DNA of 64,000 nt. It comes from Pandoraea faecigallinarum. GTDB lineage: Bacteria > Pseudomonadota > Gammaproteobacteria > Burkholderiales > Burkholderiaceae. Shown here piece after piece: positions 26,756 through 35,724 of the stretch. The position numbers and the translations under genes are program-made. The stretch lies in NCBI RefSeq assembly GCF_001029105.3, contig NZ_CP011807.3, positions 310,001 through 374,000 on the forward strand, given 5' to 3'. Every line of letters starts with the position of its first letter. Position 1 is the stretch's first letter. Under the pieces are notes generated by a model that saw only the letters and a program-made list of their open reading frames with translations, did no database searches and was not told the origin of the DNA.

Positions 26756-27598
26756 ATGACCGTTGCATCGACGCCACGCCCCGCATCTGCCGCCAGCGGC
26801 CTCGCCGGCACGCCCGACGTGCCGCGCGTCGCGCTCGTGACAGGCGGCGCGCGCCGCATCGGCCGGGCCATTGCGTTGCAGCTGGCGGGCACGGGTTGGG
26901 ACGTCGCGGTGCACTACGAGCGTTCGCACGACGAGGCGCTCGACACTGTCGCTGCCATCGAGGCGATGGGCCGCCGCGCGGTGGCGTTGCAGGCGTCGCT
27001 GGCCGACGAGGCCGCCACGGCCGGCCTGATCGGCCGTTGTCGCGAGACGCTGGGCGTGCCGCGCTGTCTGGTGAACAATGCTTCGCGCTTCGAGTATGAC
27101 AGTGCCGACGACTTCGGCTATCAGGCGCTGGAGCGTCACATGCGGGTGAATGCGGGCGCGCCGCTCGTGCTCGCGCGCGAGATGCATGCGGCACTTGGCG
27201 AGACGGGGCGCGGCGTGGTCGTCAATCTTCTCGATCAGAAGCTGGCGAATCCGAACCCCGATTACCTGTCTTACACGTTGTCCAAGGCGGCGCTCGACGT
27301 GGCGACGACCCTGCTGGCGCAGGCTTTCGCGCCGCGTTTGCGTGTCGTCGGCGTGGCGCCGGGCGTCACGCTGCTGTCCGCCGACCAGACGCCGGAGGGT
27401 TTCGCCGCCGCCCATGCGTCGACCCCGCTGGGCGCATCGTCGACGCCGGAGGACATCGCTCAGGCGGTGGCTTATCTGGCCGACGCGCCCGCCGTCACCG
27501 GCACGGTGCTGTATGTCGATGGCGGCCAGCATCTCGCGAGTTCGTCGCGCGACGTGAAATTCCTGACCGAGCCGGCCGATGCCGACCGGTCTCGTTGA
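26756..27598 (+). CDS. SDR oxidoreductase, probable FolM/pteridine-reductase-like
   Basis: 280-residue short-chain dehydrogenase. The NADPH-binding turn VTGGARRIGRAIALQLAG (TGGxRRIG) is typical of FolM/PTR1 pteridine reductases, as is VNNASRFEYDS. The catalytic YxxxK is YTLSK in DYLSYTLSKAALDVAT. It is followed after 21 bases by folB, which supports a role in reducing dihydromonapterin or dihydrofolate; that is inference from context and the RRIG motif. AGGA lies before the ATG at 26756. A generic SDR cannot be excluded. Confidence 0.85.
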   Translation: MTVASTPRPASAASGLAGTPDVPRVALVTGGARRIGRAIALQLAGTGWDVAVHYERSHDEALDTVAAIEAMGRRAVALQASLADEAATAGLIGRCRETLGVPRCLVNNASRFEYDSADDFGYQALERHMRVNAGAPLVLAREMHAALGETGRGVVVNLLDQKLANPNPDYLSYTLSKAALDVATTLLAQAFAPRLRVVGVAPGVTLLSADQTPEGFAAAHASTPLGASSTPEDIAQAVAYLADAPAVTGTVLYVDGGQHLASSSRDVKFLTEPADADRSR

Positions 27599-27619
27599 TT
27601 GTCATTACGAGTCTTCAAA

Positions 27620-28015
27620 ATGCATAGCGCTCTTTCCCACCCTCGCCTGATGGACTGCCGTCGCATGTTCCTGCGCGACTACGAGGTGTTCATCAATATC
27701 GGCGTGCACGATCATGAAAAGCGTGGCGAGCAGCGCGTGCTGATCAACGTGCAGTTGTTCGTGCCGCTGGCCGACAGCACGCCCACGGAAGACAAGCTCG
27801 ACGAAGTCGTCGACTACGACTTCATGCGCGAGACCATCGCCAGGCGGGTGGGGCAGGGCCATATTCACTTGCAGGAAACCCTGTGCGACGACGTCGCGCG
27901 TGCGTTGCTGGCGCATCCGCGCGTGCGTGCCGTGGGGGTGTCGACCGAGAAGCCCGACGTTTATCCCGATTGCCACTCGGTGGGCATCGAAGTGTTTCAG
28001 ATGAAGGATGCCTGA
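27620..28015 (+). CDS. folB: Dihydroneopterin aldolase
   Basis: Folate pathway enzyme that splits 7,8-dihydroneopterin to 6-hydroxymethyl-dihydropterin and glycolaldehyde. 131 residues. [31 protein letters not shown] carries the conserved GVHDHE segment, and a later conserved stretch is [35 protein letters not shown] gives the late lysine-proline motif. ATG at 27620 was chosen; a TTG 21 bases upstream is also in frame. It lies 21 bases after the SDR gene and 1 base before ttcA. Confidence 0.92.
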   Translation: MHSALSHPRLMDCRRMFLRDYEVFINIGVHDHEKRGEQRVLINVQLFVPLADSTPTEDKLDEVVDYDFMRETIARRVGQGHIHLQETLCDDVARALLAHPRVRAVGVSTEKPDVYPDCHSVGIEVFQMKDA

Positions 28016-28016
28016 C

Positions 28017-28973
28017 ATGAGTGCCGTCATGCCCGAGACCGGCGCGCCGTTGGCGGCGACCGGCAATGCCGCCGCCGATAGCGTGAAGAAAGCGCAGAAG
28101 CTGGCGTTCGAAAACAACAAGCTCGAAAAGCGTCTGTTCCGTCTGACGGGGCAGGCCATCGGCGACTACAACATGATCGAGCAGGGCGATCGCGTGATGG
28201 TGTGCATGTCCGGCGGCAAGGACAGCTACGCCATGCTCGACATCCTGCTCAAACTGCGCGAGCGCGCACCGATCGATTTCTCCATCGTCGCGGTGAACCT
28301 CGACCAGAAGCAGCCGGGCTTTCCCGAGCATGTCCTGCCGGACTACTTCCGCGCCATCGGTGTGGATTTCCACATCGAGAATCAGGACACGTACTCCATC
28401 GTCAAGCGCGTGGTGCCCGAGGGCAAAACCACGTGTTCGCTGTGTTCGCGCCTGCGTCGCGGCATTCTGTACCGCGTGGCGGGCGAACTCGGTGCGACGA
28501 AGATCGCGCTGGGGCACCATCGCGACGACATCATCGAGACGTTGTTCCTGAACCTCTTCTATGGTGGCAAGCTCAAGGGCATGCCGCCGAAGCTGCAATC
28601 GGACGACGGCAAGAACGTGGTGATTCGCCCACTCGCCTATGTGCGCGAGCCGGATCTGGAGCGTTACGCCGAGTACAAGCAGTTCCCCATCATTCCGTGC
28701 ACACTGTGCGGCAGTCAGCCGAACCTCAAGCGCGCAGAGATGAAGTCGCTCATCCGCCTGTGGGAGAAGCAGCATCCGGGGCGCATCAAGTCGATTTTCA
28801 GCGCGCTGTCGAATGTGGTGCCGTCGCACCTCATGGACACGAATCTGCACGACTTCAAAAATCTGCGCGCGACCGGACAACCCGACCCGCTCGGTGACAT
28901 TGCGTTCGACGAGGCGCCCTGCGGCGATGAGAACGATGCGGGCATCATCCGTATCACTCAATTCGACGACTGA
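28017..28973 (+). CDS. ttcA: tRNA 2-thiocytidine(32) synthetase TtcA
   Basis: 318 residues. It thiolates C32 of certain tRNAs using a 4Fe-4S cluster. The ATP-binding PP-loop SGGKDS is at 65-70, the first CxxC is C140/C143 in [13 protein letters not shown], and a further cluster-region motif [13 protein letters not shown] lies about 90 residues on. [29 protein letters not shown] is highly characteristic. The ATG at 28017 has AAGGA eight bases upstream; an in-frame ATG at 28008 has no room for a ribosome site. It directly follows folB. Confidence 0.95.
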   Translation: MSAVMPETGAPLAATGNAAADSVKKAQKLAFENNKLEKRLFRLTGQAIGDYNMIEQGDRVMVCMSGGKDSYAMLDILLKLRERAPIDFSIVAVNLDQKQPGFPEHVLPDYFRAIGVDFHIENQDTYSIVKRVVPEGKTTCSLCSRLRRGILYRVAGELGATKIALGHHRDDIIETLFLNLFYGGKLKGMPPKLQSDDGKNVVIRPLAYVREPDLERYAEYKQFPIIPCTLCGSQPNLKRAEMKSLIRLWEKQHPGRIKSIFSALSNVVPSHLMDTNLHDFKNLRATGQPDPLGDIAFDEAPCGDENDAGIIRITQFDD

Positions 28974-29081
28974 GCGCCATCGGAACCGTTTGTCAGCCGT
29001 CTTCCCGATGCGTCCCGGCCATTGACCGGCGGGACGCGGGAACCTGAATCCAGCCATCCTATTTTCGAATCGTTTGACGCC

Positions 29082-30443
29082 ATGAATATTGTGATTCTCG
29101 CCGCCGGCATGGGTAAGCGCATGCGCTCGAAGTTGCCCAAAGTGTTGCAACCGCTGGCCGGCCGCCCGCTGCTCTCGCACGTGATCGCGACGGCGCGCAA
29201 ACTGGCGCCGGGCAAGCTTATCGTGGTGATCGGGCACGGCGGCGACGCCGTGCGCGAAGCCGTTGCCGCAGAGGGCGTACTCTTCGCCGAACAGACCCAG
29301 CAACTGGGGACGGGGCACGCCGTGCAGCAAGCCGTCTCATTGCTCGACGAATCGGCACCGACGCTCGTACTCTACGGGGATGTGCCGCTCACTCGCGCCG
29401 AGACGTTGCAGGGCCTGGTCGACGCGGCCGGCAGCGACAAGCTGGGCGTGCTCACGGTCGATCTGGACGACCCGAGCGGCTATGGCCGTATCGTGCGCGA
29501 CGCCTCGGGTAACGTGCAGCGCATCGTCGAGCAAAAGGATGCCAACGAAGCCGAACTGGCGATTCGCGAAATCAACACCGGCATTCTGGTCGCGCCGACG
29601 TGTGCGCTCAAGGGCTGGCTCGGCGGCCTGAAGAACCAGAATGCGCAGGGCGAGTACTATCTGACCGACGTGATCGCGTGCGCCGTCGCCGACGGGGTGA
29701 GCGTCGTGACTACGCAGCCGGCCTTCGCATGGGAGCCGAGCGGGGTGAACGACAAGGCGCAGCTCGCCGGACTGGAGCGCGACTATCAGCGCAATGCGGC
29801 GGGGGCGCTGCTCGCGGCCGGCGTCACGCTGATCGATCCGGCGCGATTCGACGTCCGTGGCGAGATCGAATGCGGCACCGATGTGTCCATCGATGTGAAC
29901 TGCGTATTCGAAGGCAAGGTGACGATCGGCAATGGCGCGTCCATCGGTGCTAACTGTGTCATCCGCAACAGCACGATCGGTGCCGGCACGCGTATCGAGG
30001 CGTTCAGCCATCTGGACGGTGCGACGGTCGGAGCGGACGCGCATATCGGACCGTATGCGCGGCTGCGCCCTGGCGCCGATCTGGCAGACGACGTGCATAT
30101 CGGCAACTTCGTGGAAGTGAAGAACGCGTCGATGGCGAAGGGCGCCAAGGCCAACCATCTGGCGTATGTCGGCGATTCGACCGTGGGCGCGCGCGTGAAC
30201 ATCGGCGCGGGCACGATCACGTGCAACTACGACGGCGCGAACAAGCACCGCACGATCATCGAGGACGACGTCTTCATCGGTTCGGACACGCAACTCGTCG
30301 CCCCCGTTACGGTGCGCCGGGGCACGACCATCGCCGCGGGCACGACCGTGTGGAAGGACACGCCGGAAGATTCGCTGGTGCTAAACGGCAAGACGCAGGA
30401 AGCGAAGGCGGGTTATGTCCGTCCGCGCAAGCAGAAGCAGTAA
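29082..30443 (+). CDS. glmU: Bifunctional N-acetylglucosamine-1-P uridyltransferase / glucosamine-1-P acetyltransferase
   Basis: Last two steps to UDP-GlcNAc for peptidoglycan and LPS. 453 residues. The pyrophosphorylase domain opens [33 protein letters not shown] (GxGxRM signature) with YGDVPL as the metal-binding aspartate. The C-terminal half is a left-handed beta helix of hexapeptide repeats ([22 protein letters not shown]) with acetyltransferase segments [30 protein letters not shown]. It precedes glmS on the same strand by 116 bases, so the amino-sugar pathway genes are clustered. Confidence 0.96.
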   Translation: MNIVILAAGMGKRMRSKLPKVLQPLAGRPLLSHVIATARKLAPGKLIVVIGHGGDAVREAVAAEGVLFAEQTQQLGTGHAVQQAVSLLDESAPTLVLYGDVPLTRAETLQGLVDAAGSDKLGVLTVDLDDPSGYGRIVRDASGNVQRIVEQKDANEAELAIREINTGILVAPTCALKGWLGGLKNQNAQGEYYLTDVIACAVADGVSVVTTQPAFAWEPSGVNDKAQLAGLERDYQRNAAGALLAAGVTLIDPARFDVRGEIECGTDVSIDVNCVFEGKVTIGNGASIGANCVIRNSTIGAGTRIEAFSHLDGATVGADAHIGPYARLRPGADLADDVHIGNFVEVKNASMAKGAKANHLAYVGDSTVGARVNIGAGTITCNYDGANKHRTIIEDDVFIGSDTQLVAPVTVRRGTTIAAGTTVWKDTPEDSLVLNGKTQEAKAGYVRPRKQKQ

Positions 30444-30559
30444 AATCGGCAGTTATGTGCCGGTGAACCGCGGGAACACGTATACGCGGGCGCCGGCGGA
30501 TTGAAGCGGATCTCATCCGATCGAACGAGCCGGAATTTCCGGCATTCAAGGAAGCGAAT

Positions 30560-32389
30560 ATGTGCGGCATTGTCGGCGCGGTAGCGCGACGTAATGTAGT
30601 ACCGGTGTTGGTCGAAGGGCTGCGCCGTCTGGAGTATCGCGGCTACGACTCATGCGGCGTGGCCGTATTGAAGGACGGCGTACCGCAGCGTGCGCGCAGT
30701 GTGTCGCGCGTGGCCGACCTCGACGAGCAGCTCACACAGACGCAATTGGCCGGCGAGACGGGCATTGCTCACACGCGCTGGGCGACGCACGGCGCACCGG
30801 TCACGAATAACGCGCACCCGATCTTCTCGCGCGATGAAGTGGCGCTGGTGCATAACGGCATCATCGAAAACCACGAGAGCCTGCGCGACGAATTGCGCGG
30901 CCTGGGTTACGAGTTCGTGTCGCAGACCGACACCGAAGTCATCGCGCATCTGATTCATCACATGCTGTCCAATGGTGCGGCCGGCGACCTGTATAAGGCG
31001 GTGCGTCTGGCGACGCGCCGTTTGCACGGGGCATATGCCATCGCCGTCTTTCGCAAGCAGGAGCCGCACCGTGTCGTGGGTGCGCGTGCGGGCTCGCCGC
31101 TGGTGGTCGGCGTGGGCGAAGGCGAAAACTTCCTCGCTTCCGACGCGCTGGCGCTCGCGGGTACGACCGATCAGTTCATCTATCTGGAAGAGGGCGATGT
31201 CGTCGAGCTCTCGCTCGATGGCGTGAAGATCGTCGATCGCAACGATAACGCCGTCGAGCGCGAAGTGCGCACGGTGCAGGCCTATACGGGCGCAGTGGAG
31301 TTGGGGCCGTATCGCCACTACATGCAGAAGGAAATCTTCGAGCAGCCGCGCGCCATCGGCGACACGATGGAAGGCGTGGAAGGCATCTCGCCGACGCTTT
31401 TCGGCGAGAACGCCGAGGCGACACTCGGCAGCGTGGACTCGATTCTGATTCTGGCTTGCGGCACGAGCTACTACTCGGGCATGACGGCGAAGTACTGGCT
31501 GGAGTCGCTGGCGCAGATCCCGACGCAGGTCGAAGTGGCGAGCGAATATCGCTATCGCGACAGCGTGCCGAACCCGAAAACGCTGGTGGTGACGATCTCC
31601 CAGTCGGGCGAGACGGCCGATACGATGGCGGCGCTGCAACACGCACAGTCGCTGGGCATGACGAACACGCTGGCGATCTGCAATGTGGGCACGAGTGCGA
31701 TGGTGCGCCAGACGGCGCTGCACTACCTTACGCGCGCGGGCACGGAAATCGGTGTGGCGTCGACGAAGGCATTCACGACCCAGCTCACGGCCTTGTTCCT
31801 GCTCACGTTGACGATTGCGAAGTTGCGCGGTCGCCTCTCGACGGCGCAGGAAGCGGAATATCTGACGCAACTGCGTCATCTGCCGGCGGCGCTCAACAGT
31901 GTGCTGACGCTGGAGCCGCAGATCATCGCGTGGGCGGAAGAGTTTGCGCGGCGCGAAAATGCGTTGTTCCTCGGGCGCGGCCTGCACTATCCGATCGCTC
32001 TGGAAGGTGCGCTCAAGCTCAAGGAAATCTCGTACATCCACGCTGAGGCTTACCCGGCGGGCGAACTGAAGCATGGCCCGCTGGCATTGGTGACGGAACA
32101 GATGCCGGTGGTGACGGTCGCGCCGCGCGATGCGCTGGTGGAAAAGCTGAAGTCGAACATGCAGGAAGTGCGGGCGCGCGGCGGCCAGTTGTATGTCTTC
32201 GCCGACTCGGACACCGAGATCGCGAACGCCGAAGGCTTGCACGTGATCCGCATGCCGGAGCACTACGGCCAGCTTTCTCCGATCCTGCATGTCGTGCCGC
32301 TGCAACTGCTCGCGTACCACACGGCGTGCGCACGCGGTACCGACGTCGACAAGCCGCGCAACCTCGCCAAATCGGTAACGGTGGAGTAA
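30560..32389 (+). CDS. glmS: Glutamine--fructose-6-phosphate aminotransferase
   Basis: Makes glucosamine-6-phosphate from fructose-6-phosphate and glutamine. 609 residues, the normal length. The N-terminal glutaminase begins MCGIVGAV with Cys2 as nucleophile, then GYDSCGVAV and [17 protein letters not shown]. Two SIS domains follow ([28 protein letters not shown]), and the C-terminus [15 protein letters not shown] is the conserved end. AAGGAAG precedes the ATG. I see no glmS-ribozyme-like structure in the 116 bases upstream. Confidence 0.96.
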   Translation: MCGIVGAVARRNVVPVLVEGLRRLEYRGYDSCGVAVLKDGVPQRARSVSRVADLDEQLTQTQLAGETGIAHTRWATHGAPVTNNAHPIFSRDEVALVHNGIIENHESLRDELRGLGYEFVSQTDTEVIAHLIHHMLSNGAAGDLYKAVRLATRRLHGAYAIAVFRKQEPHRVVGARAGSPLVVGVGEGENFLASDALALAGTTDQFIYLEEGDVVELSLDGVKIVDRNDNAVEREVRTVQAYTGAVELGPYRHYMQKEIFEQPRAIGDTMEGVEGISPTLFGENAEATLGSVDSILILACGTSYYSGMTAKYWLESLAQIPTQVEVASEYRYRDSVPNPKTLVVTISQSGETADTMAALQHAQSLGMTNTLAICNVGTSAMVRQTALHYLTRAGTEIGVASTKAFTTQLTALFLLTLTIAKLRGRLSTAQEAEYLTQLRHLPAALNSVLTLEPQIIAWAEEFARRENALFLGRGLHYPIALEGALKLKEISYIHAEAYPAGELKHGPLALVTEQMPVVTVAPRDALVEKLKSNMQEVRARGGQLYVFADSDTEIANAEGLHVIRMPEHYGQLSPILHVVPLQLLAYHTACARGTDVDKPRNLAKSVTVE

Positions 32390-32398
32390 GCGCCGGCC

Positions 32399-32761
32399 TT
32401 ACGCTTGTGGCGTGGCCGACCACACGGCGAGTTCGTAGCCGTCCGGGTCGAGAAAGTGGAACCGGCGACCGCCGGGAAACGAAAATACCGGGCGGCTGAT
32501 CCTGGCGCCGGCCGCTTCGATGCGTCGTTGCGTTTCCGAAAGGTCGTCGGCGTACAGAATGACCAGTGGCCCGCCGGGACGGACGGCTTCGCCTGTCGTG
32601 AAGCCTCCCGTCAGACGGCCATCCGTGAATTCCGTATACGTCGGGCCGTAGTCGGTAAACGTCCAGTCGAACACGCTGCCGTAAAAGGCCTTGCTGCGCG
32701 CGATGTCGCTGACGTTGAACTCGATATTGTCGATCTGGCGATCGGTGCCTCGGTGGCTCAT
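32399..32761 (-). CDS. VOC (glyoxalase/bleomycin-resistance fold) family protein
   Basis: 120 residues, one or two beta-alpha-beta-beta-beta units. It reads IDNIEFNVSDIARSKAFYGSVFDWTFTDYGPTYTEFTDG and ends HFLDPDGYELAVWSATPQA, the usual metal/substrate half-motifs of the fold. No enzymatic function can be assigned. Its ATG overlaps the stop of the DUF3224 gene (ATGA), so the two are one operon, with a LexA-like box at its head. It converges on glmS with a 9-base gap and no hairpin. Confidence 0.88.
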   Translation of the reverse strand: MSHRGTDRQIDNIEFNVSDIARSKAFYGSVFDWTFTDYGPTYTEFTDGRLTGGFTTGEAVRPGGPLVILYADDLSETQRRIEAAGARISRPVFSFPGGRRFHFLDPDGYELAVWSATPQA

Positions 32762-33201
32762 TCGTGGTCTCCGTGGGATGGCTGCGCGTCCGGCAGCGCG
32801 TAGCAAAAATGGTAGGCGTGCTTGCCGTCGGTAATGTCGATGACCAGGCTGCCTGTCAAACCGGCGAGCGCCTCGGTGCCGGAATCGGGCACGACGGTAA
32901 TCGATTGCGTGGGGACACCGCGCGTCATCGTGCAACTGTGCTGCAACACGAATGTGCCGCTACGCCCGTGAAGCGTGCCGCGTACCGTCTCCATCGCAAC
33001 GTACCCGGCGGAGCCCGGCGTATCGCTGCGAAACGACAGCATTTCGCCCTTGCCGGTGGCGCTCAAATCGCCGTGATACGTCTTGTCGAGGGAGAGACGT
33101 CCGAGCGCCGTATCTTCCGCGACCGTGCTTAGCGGTTGCGGCGCGAGTTGAACGTCGAACGGCCCCTTCGCCGAGACGTTCACATTTGCCATGTTCGTCA
33201 C
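32758..33201 (-). CDS. DUF3224 family protein
   Basis: 147 residues, beta-rich, no signal peptide. Recognisable DUF3224 features are SAKGPFDVQLAPQP, LSLDKTYHGDLSATGKGEMLSF, and VAMETVRGTLHGRSGTFVLQHSCTM, ending in a Gly/Asp-rich half. Function unknown; the fold resembles allene-oxide-cyclase-like barrels. I chose a GTG start at 33201 because AAGGAG lies seven bases before it. The in-frame ATG at 33192 is too far from that site. It is translationally coupled to the VOC gene. Confidence 0.85.
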   Translation of the reverse strand: MTNMANVNVSAKGPFDVQLAPQPLSTVAEDTALGRLSLDKTYHGDLSATGKGEMLSFRSDTPGSAGYVAMETVRGTLHGRSGTFVLQHSCTMTRGVPTQSITVVPDSGTEALAGLTGSLVIDITDGKHAYHFCYALPDAQPSHGDHE

Positions 33202-33223
33202 GTCTGCACTCCTTACCTGAGTA

Positions 33224-33239
33224 CTGTGTTTTTGTACAG
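33224..33239. promoter_or_regulatory. LexA-like SOS box upstream of the DUF3224-VOC operon
   Basis: CTGT-GTTTTTGT-ACAG, inside TACTGT...ACAGTG, fits CTGT-N8-ACAG, the gamma/beta-proteobacterial LexA consensus. Its centre is about 30 bases upstream of the GTG start, where it would cover the promoter. Only the minus-strand operon is near enough to be controlled. Confidence 0.6.
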
Positions 33240-33315
33240 TGTACCCGAACGCGAACAAGATGCAAGGCCGGCGGTGCAGGTTTCGGCTAGCCCGGCCCAG
33301 CGCCCCAACAAAAAA

Positions 33316-33337
33316 GGGAGTCCCGCCAGGGACTCCC
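33316..33337 (-). terminator. Rho-independent terminator of the porin gene
   Basis: GGGAGTCCC-GCCA-GGGACTCCC is a perfect 9-bp stem with a 4-base loop. Seven A residues on the plus strand just before it become the U tract for minus-strand transcripts, 56 bases beyond the porin stop. Confidence 0.9.
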
Positions 33338-33393
33338 CAAAAAAGCCGGGAGCACTCAAATCAACTACAAAAACATCTCGCGAAGACGTTGGC

Positions 33394-34551
33394 TCAGAAC
33401 TTGTGGCGCAGGCCCGAGATCACGGCCGTCTGCGACTTCGTGCTCGACGCACCGCCAGCACCGTTGATCGATGCCGCCGTCGCGTCGCCCGCTGCCTTCT
33501 GATAGATGCCGACCAGATACACGTCGGTACGCTTCGAGAGCAGGTAGTCCACCGCGGCGTTGACCTGGTGGTACTTCGGGCTCAGGTTGGCGAGCGTGGC
33601 GCTACGCGTGCTGGCGTCCGTGTACGTGTACGACAGGCCGAGCAGCAGCGCCGGCGTAAGGTTGTACGTGCCGTTCAGTTCATAGTTCGACACACGTGCG
33701 CCCGTGCCGCCGACATAACGCAACTGCGTGTTGCTGTACACGAAGCCGACGTTGGCCGGACCGAACTTGTAGCTGCCGCCGGTGGCGAATACGCGCTGCT
33801 TGTCCACGCCCACCGTTGCCGTGCCGACCTTCGCCGAATAGAAATCGCCACTGTAGTCGCCGACCACCGCACCGCTGGTGTTGCCGCCGTTCGGCGTACC
33901 GACTTCCAGGTAACCGATGCCGAACCTGAACGGACCGTTCGCGTAGCTCGCGCCCAGACTCCATGCACGATTGTTAGCGAAACCGTTGCCCGGCGTGCTG
34001 CTGCTCGGCTGGTTCGAGAAGCCATACAGGCCCCCGAACGAGAAGCCGGCGTAGTTCGCGCTCGTGTATTTGATCGAGTTGTTGATGCGGAACGAGTTAT
34101 ACAGGTTGTCGACGTCGCCGACGTGGGCGCCGAGCTTCGTGGCAAACTGTTTGGCAGACGTGAGGCCGCTCACGAAGTCCACCACGGAGTCATATTGGCG
34201 GCCGATGGTCAGGCTACCGAACGTCTTGTTCGACAGACCGACGAATGCCTGACGGCCGAACTCGCGGCTGCCCTGACCCAGTGCGCCGTTCGTGATGTTG
34301 AAGCCGTTCTCCAGCGTGAAAATGGCCGACGTGCCGCCGCCCAGATCTTCCGAACCCTTCAGGCCCCAGCGGTTGCCCGATTGCAGGCCGTCGGCCGTCG
34401 TGAAGTTCTTGCTGCCGCCGACATTGCTCACATAGGCCAGACCGCCGTCGAGAATGCCGTACAGCGAGACGTTGCTCTGTGCGTGTGCAGCACCGGCAGC
34501 GGTGGCTGCGATAACGCCACACAGTGCGGCGGCCAATTGCGTCTTTTTCAT
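33394..34551 (-). CDS. Gram-negative porin (Omp32/OmpC-like)
   Basis: Outer-membrane general diffusion porin, 385 residues. Signal peptide MKKTQLAAALCGVIAATAAGAAHA with AHAQ cleavage. The mature chain starts QSNVSLYGILDGGLAYVSN and RWGLKGSEDLGGGTSAIFTLENGF, typical of beta-proteobacterial porin_4 proteins, and carries PEFGG-like loop residues near SREFGRQAFVGLSNKTFGSLTIGRQYDS. It ends in the outer-membrane targeting signal GLRHKF with a terminal Phe. AGAGGAA precedes the ATG. Monocistronic, with its own terminator. Confidence 0.95.
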   Translation of the reverse strand: MKKTQLAAALCGVIAATAAGAAHAQSNVSLYGILDGGLAYVSNVGGSKNFTTADGLQSGNRWGLKGSEDLGGGTSAIFTLENGFNITNGALGQGSREFGRQAFVGLSNKTFGSLTIGRQYDSVVDFVSGLTSAKQFATKLGAHVGDVDNLYNSFRINNSIKYTSANYAGFSFGGLYGFSNQPSSSTPGNGFANNRAWSLGASYANGPFRFGIGYLEVGTPNGGNTSGAVVGDYSGDFYSAKVGTATVGVDKQRVFATGGSYKFGPANVGFVYSNTQLRYVGGTGARVSNYELNGTYNLTPALLLGLSYTYTDASTRSATLANLSPKYHQVNAAVDYLLSKRTDVYLVGIYQKAAGDATAASINGAGGASSTKSQTAVISGLRHKF

Positions 34552-34823
34552 CGGTCGATTCCTCTATCGATAACTTGGTAATCAATTCGAACCCTTCGCC
34601 CGCGAACGGACGCCCCGTGGGTTCGGGCCGAACTATATCGAACGGAACCGCGATTCCATAGGTGTATTAACGAAAACGCACGCGAGATGTCTTGCCGTTG
34701 CAACGTATCGGATGCCCGGCGGACGAATGTCAGAAATTTCATTGTCATGACACATGCTGGCCGTATAAACGGAATGGGCGCAAAGTGAAGTGGTCGCACG
34801 GACACTTCGGCGTGCGAATCTTG

Positions 34824-35381
34824 TCAACGCGTCGACTTCACCGCATCCATGCATGCGACGGTGTCGTCGTACGCGGCGCACGCGGACTGCGCCATGCGTC
34901 GCGTGCGCTCCGCAACCAGCACGGCATACCGCCTGCGCACCTTGTCGGCGTAGCGTCGGCGCAGCGTCGCGCGCGCGTCGCCCGTCCCCGCGTTGTAGGC
35001 GCCGACAGCCTCCCATCCATAGCCATACTGGCGCACGAACCCCGCGAGTATCCACGCGCCCGCGGTGATCGACGCGCAGGCGTCGTCGCGCAGACGTCGC
35101 TCCGTGACGCCGTACCGTGAGAGCTTCGGCAAATGGATGCTGTTGATCTGCATGAGTCCGATGTCGTACGTGCCGTTGCGATTCGTGTTGCGCGCCGTCA
35201 TGTCGAGATTCGATTCGACTTGCGCTATGGCATAGAGCAGCAACGGGTCGAGGCGATAGCGCTCGGCAGCCACATCCCAGCAATCGGCATAGGCGCGCGG
35301 GGCGTGCAGCGCCGAGGCGGCCGATAGGGCAACGAACATGACGACCGCGACTTTGCGCACGCGGAGGTGTGTCGGGTTCAT
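34824..35381 (-). CDS. Lytic transglycosylase, IagB/BfpH type
   Basis: 185 residues with an export signal (VRKVAVVMFVALSAASALHAPRAYA) and a single SLT domain: DCWDVAAERYRLDPLLLYAIAQVESNLDMTARN with catalytic Glu in VESN, then GTYDIGLMQINSIHLPKLSRYG and YNAGTGDA. This subgroup opens the cell wall for type III, type IV or conjugation machines. No secretion apparatus genes are in this window, so it is an orphan here. The start is the ATG before the signal sequence; no good ribosome site is visible. Confidence 0.88.
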   Translation of the reverse strand: MNPTHLRVRKVAVVMFVALSAASALHAPRAYADCWDVAAERYRLDPLLLYAIAQVESNLDMTARNTNRNGTYDIGLMQINSIHLPKLSRYGVTERRLRDDACASITAGAWILAGFVRQYGYGWEAVGAYNAGTGDARATLRRRYADKVRRRYAVLVAERTRRMAQSACAAYDDTVACMDAVKSTR

Positions 35382-35562
35382 CGGGCAATGTCCGGTATCG
35401 GCAAGGGGGCGTTTCCCGCGTATGTGCACTCTGGGAAATTATCGCCGTGCCCGCGCAACGCCGACTTTCAAAATGCGCTCCGGCGCGCGCGATGTGCAGG
35501 ATCCGGCGAGGCGCGCCGAACCGATCCGCCGCCATCCGTGAAGGGACTTCGTCGCATGGAAT

Positions 35563-35640
35563 GACGAAATGACATGAATAACGACTGTTTCGTCACGAAA
35601 AATATATTTATCGACGAAATGACGCTACATTTCATCGTCG
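35563..35640. promoter_or_regulatory. Cluster of GACGAAATGAC motifs upstream of the saccharopine dehydrogenase-like gene
   Basis: GACGAAATGAC occurs at 35563-35573 and 35613-35623, exactly 50 bases apart. Reverse-oriented half-sites TTCGTCA (35588) and TTTCATCGTCG (35630) lie between and after. The region is markedly AT-rich. Spacing close to five helical turns suggests cooperative binding by a multimeric regulator such as an Lrp/AsnC protein; that identity is a guess. The rest of 35382-35724 is featureless. Confidence 0.45.
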
Positions 35641-35724
35641 CGTCTCCCTAGAATTGAAGCACTGGCGCGCCGGCGGCATGAACCGCGCGGCGCATCGACC
35701 GGCGTTCGTGAAATGGGGGACAAC

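Noticed and set aside
30444..30559. Possible glmS ribozyme in the glmU-glmS gap
   Set aside because: The gap is only 116 bases and shows none of the conserved pseudoknot segments; the class is mainly Gram-positive.
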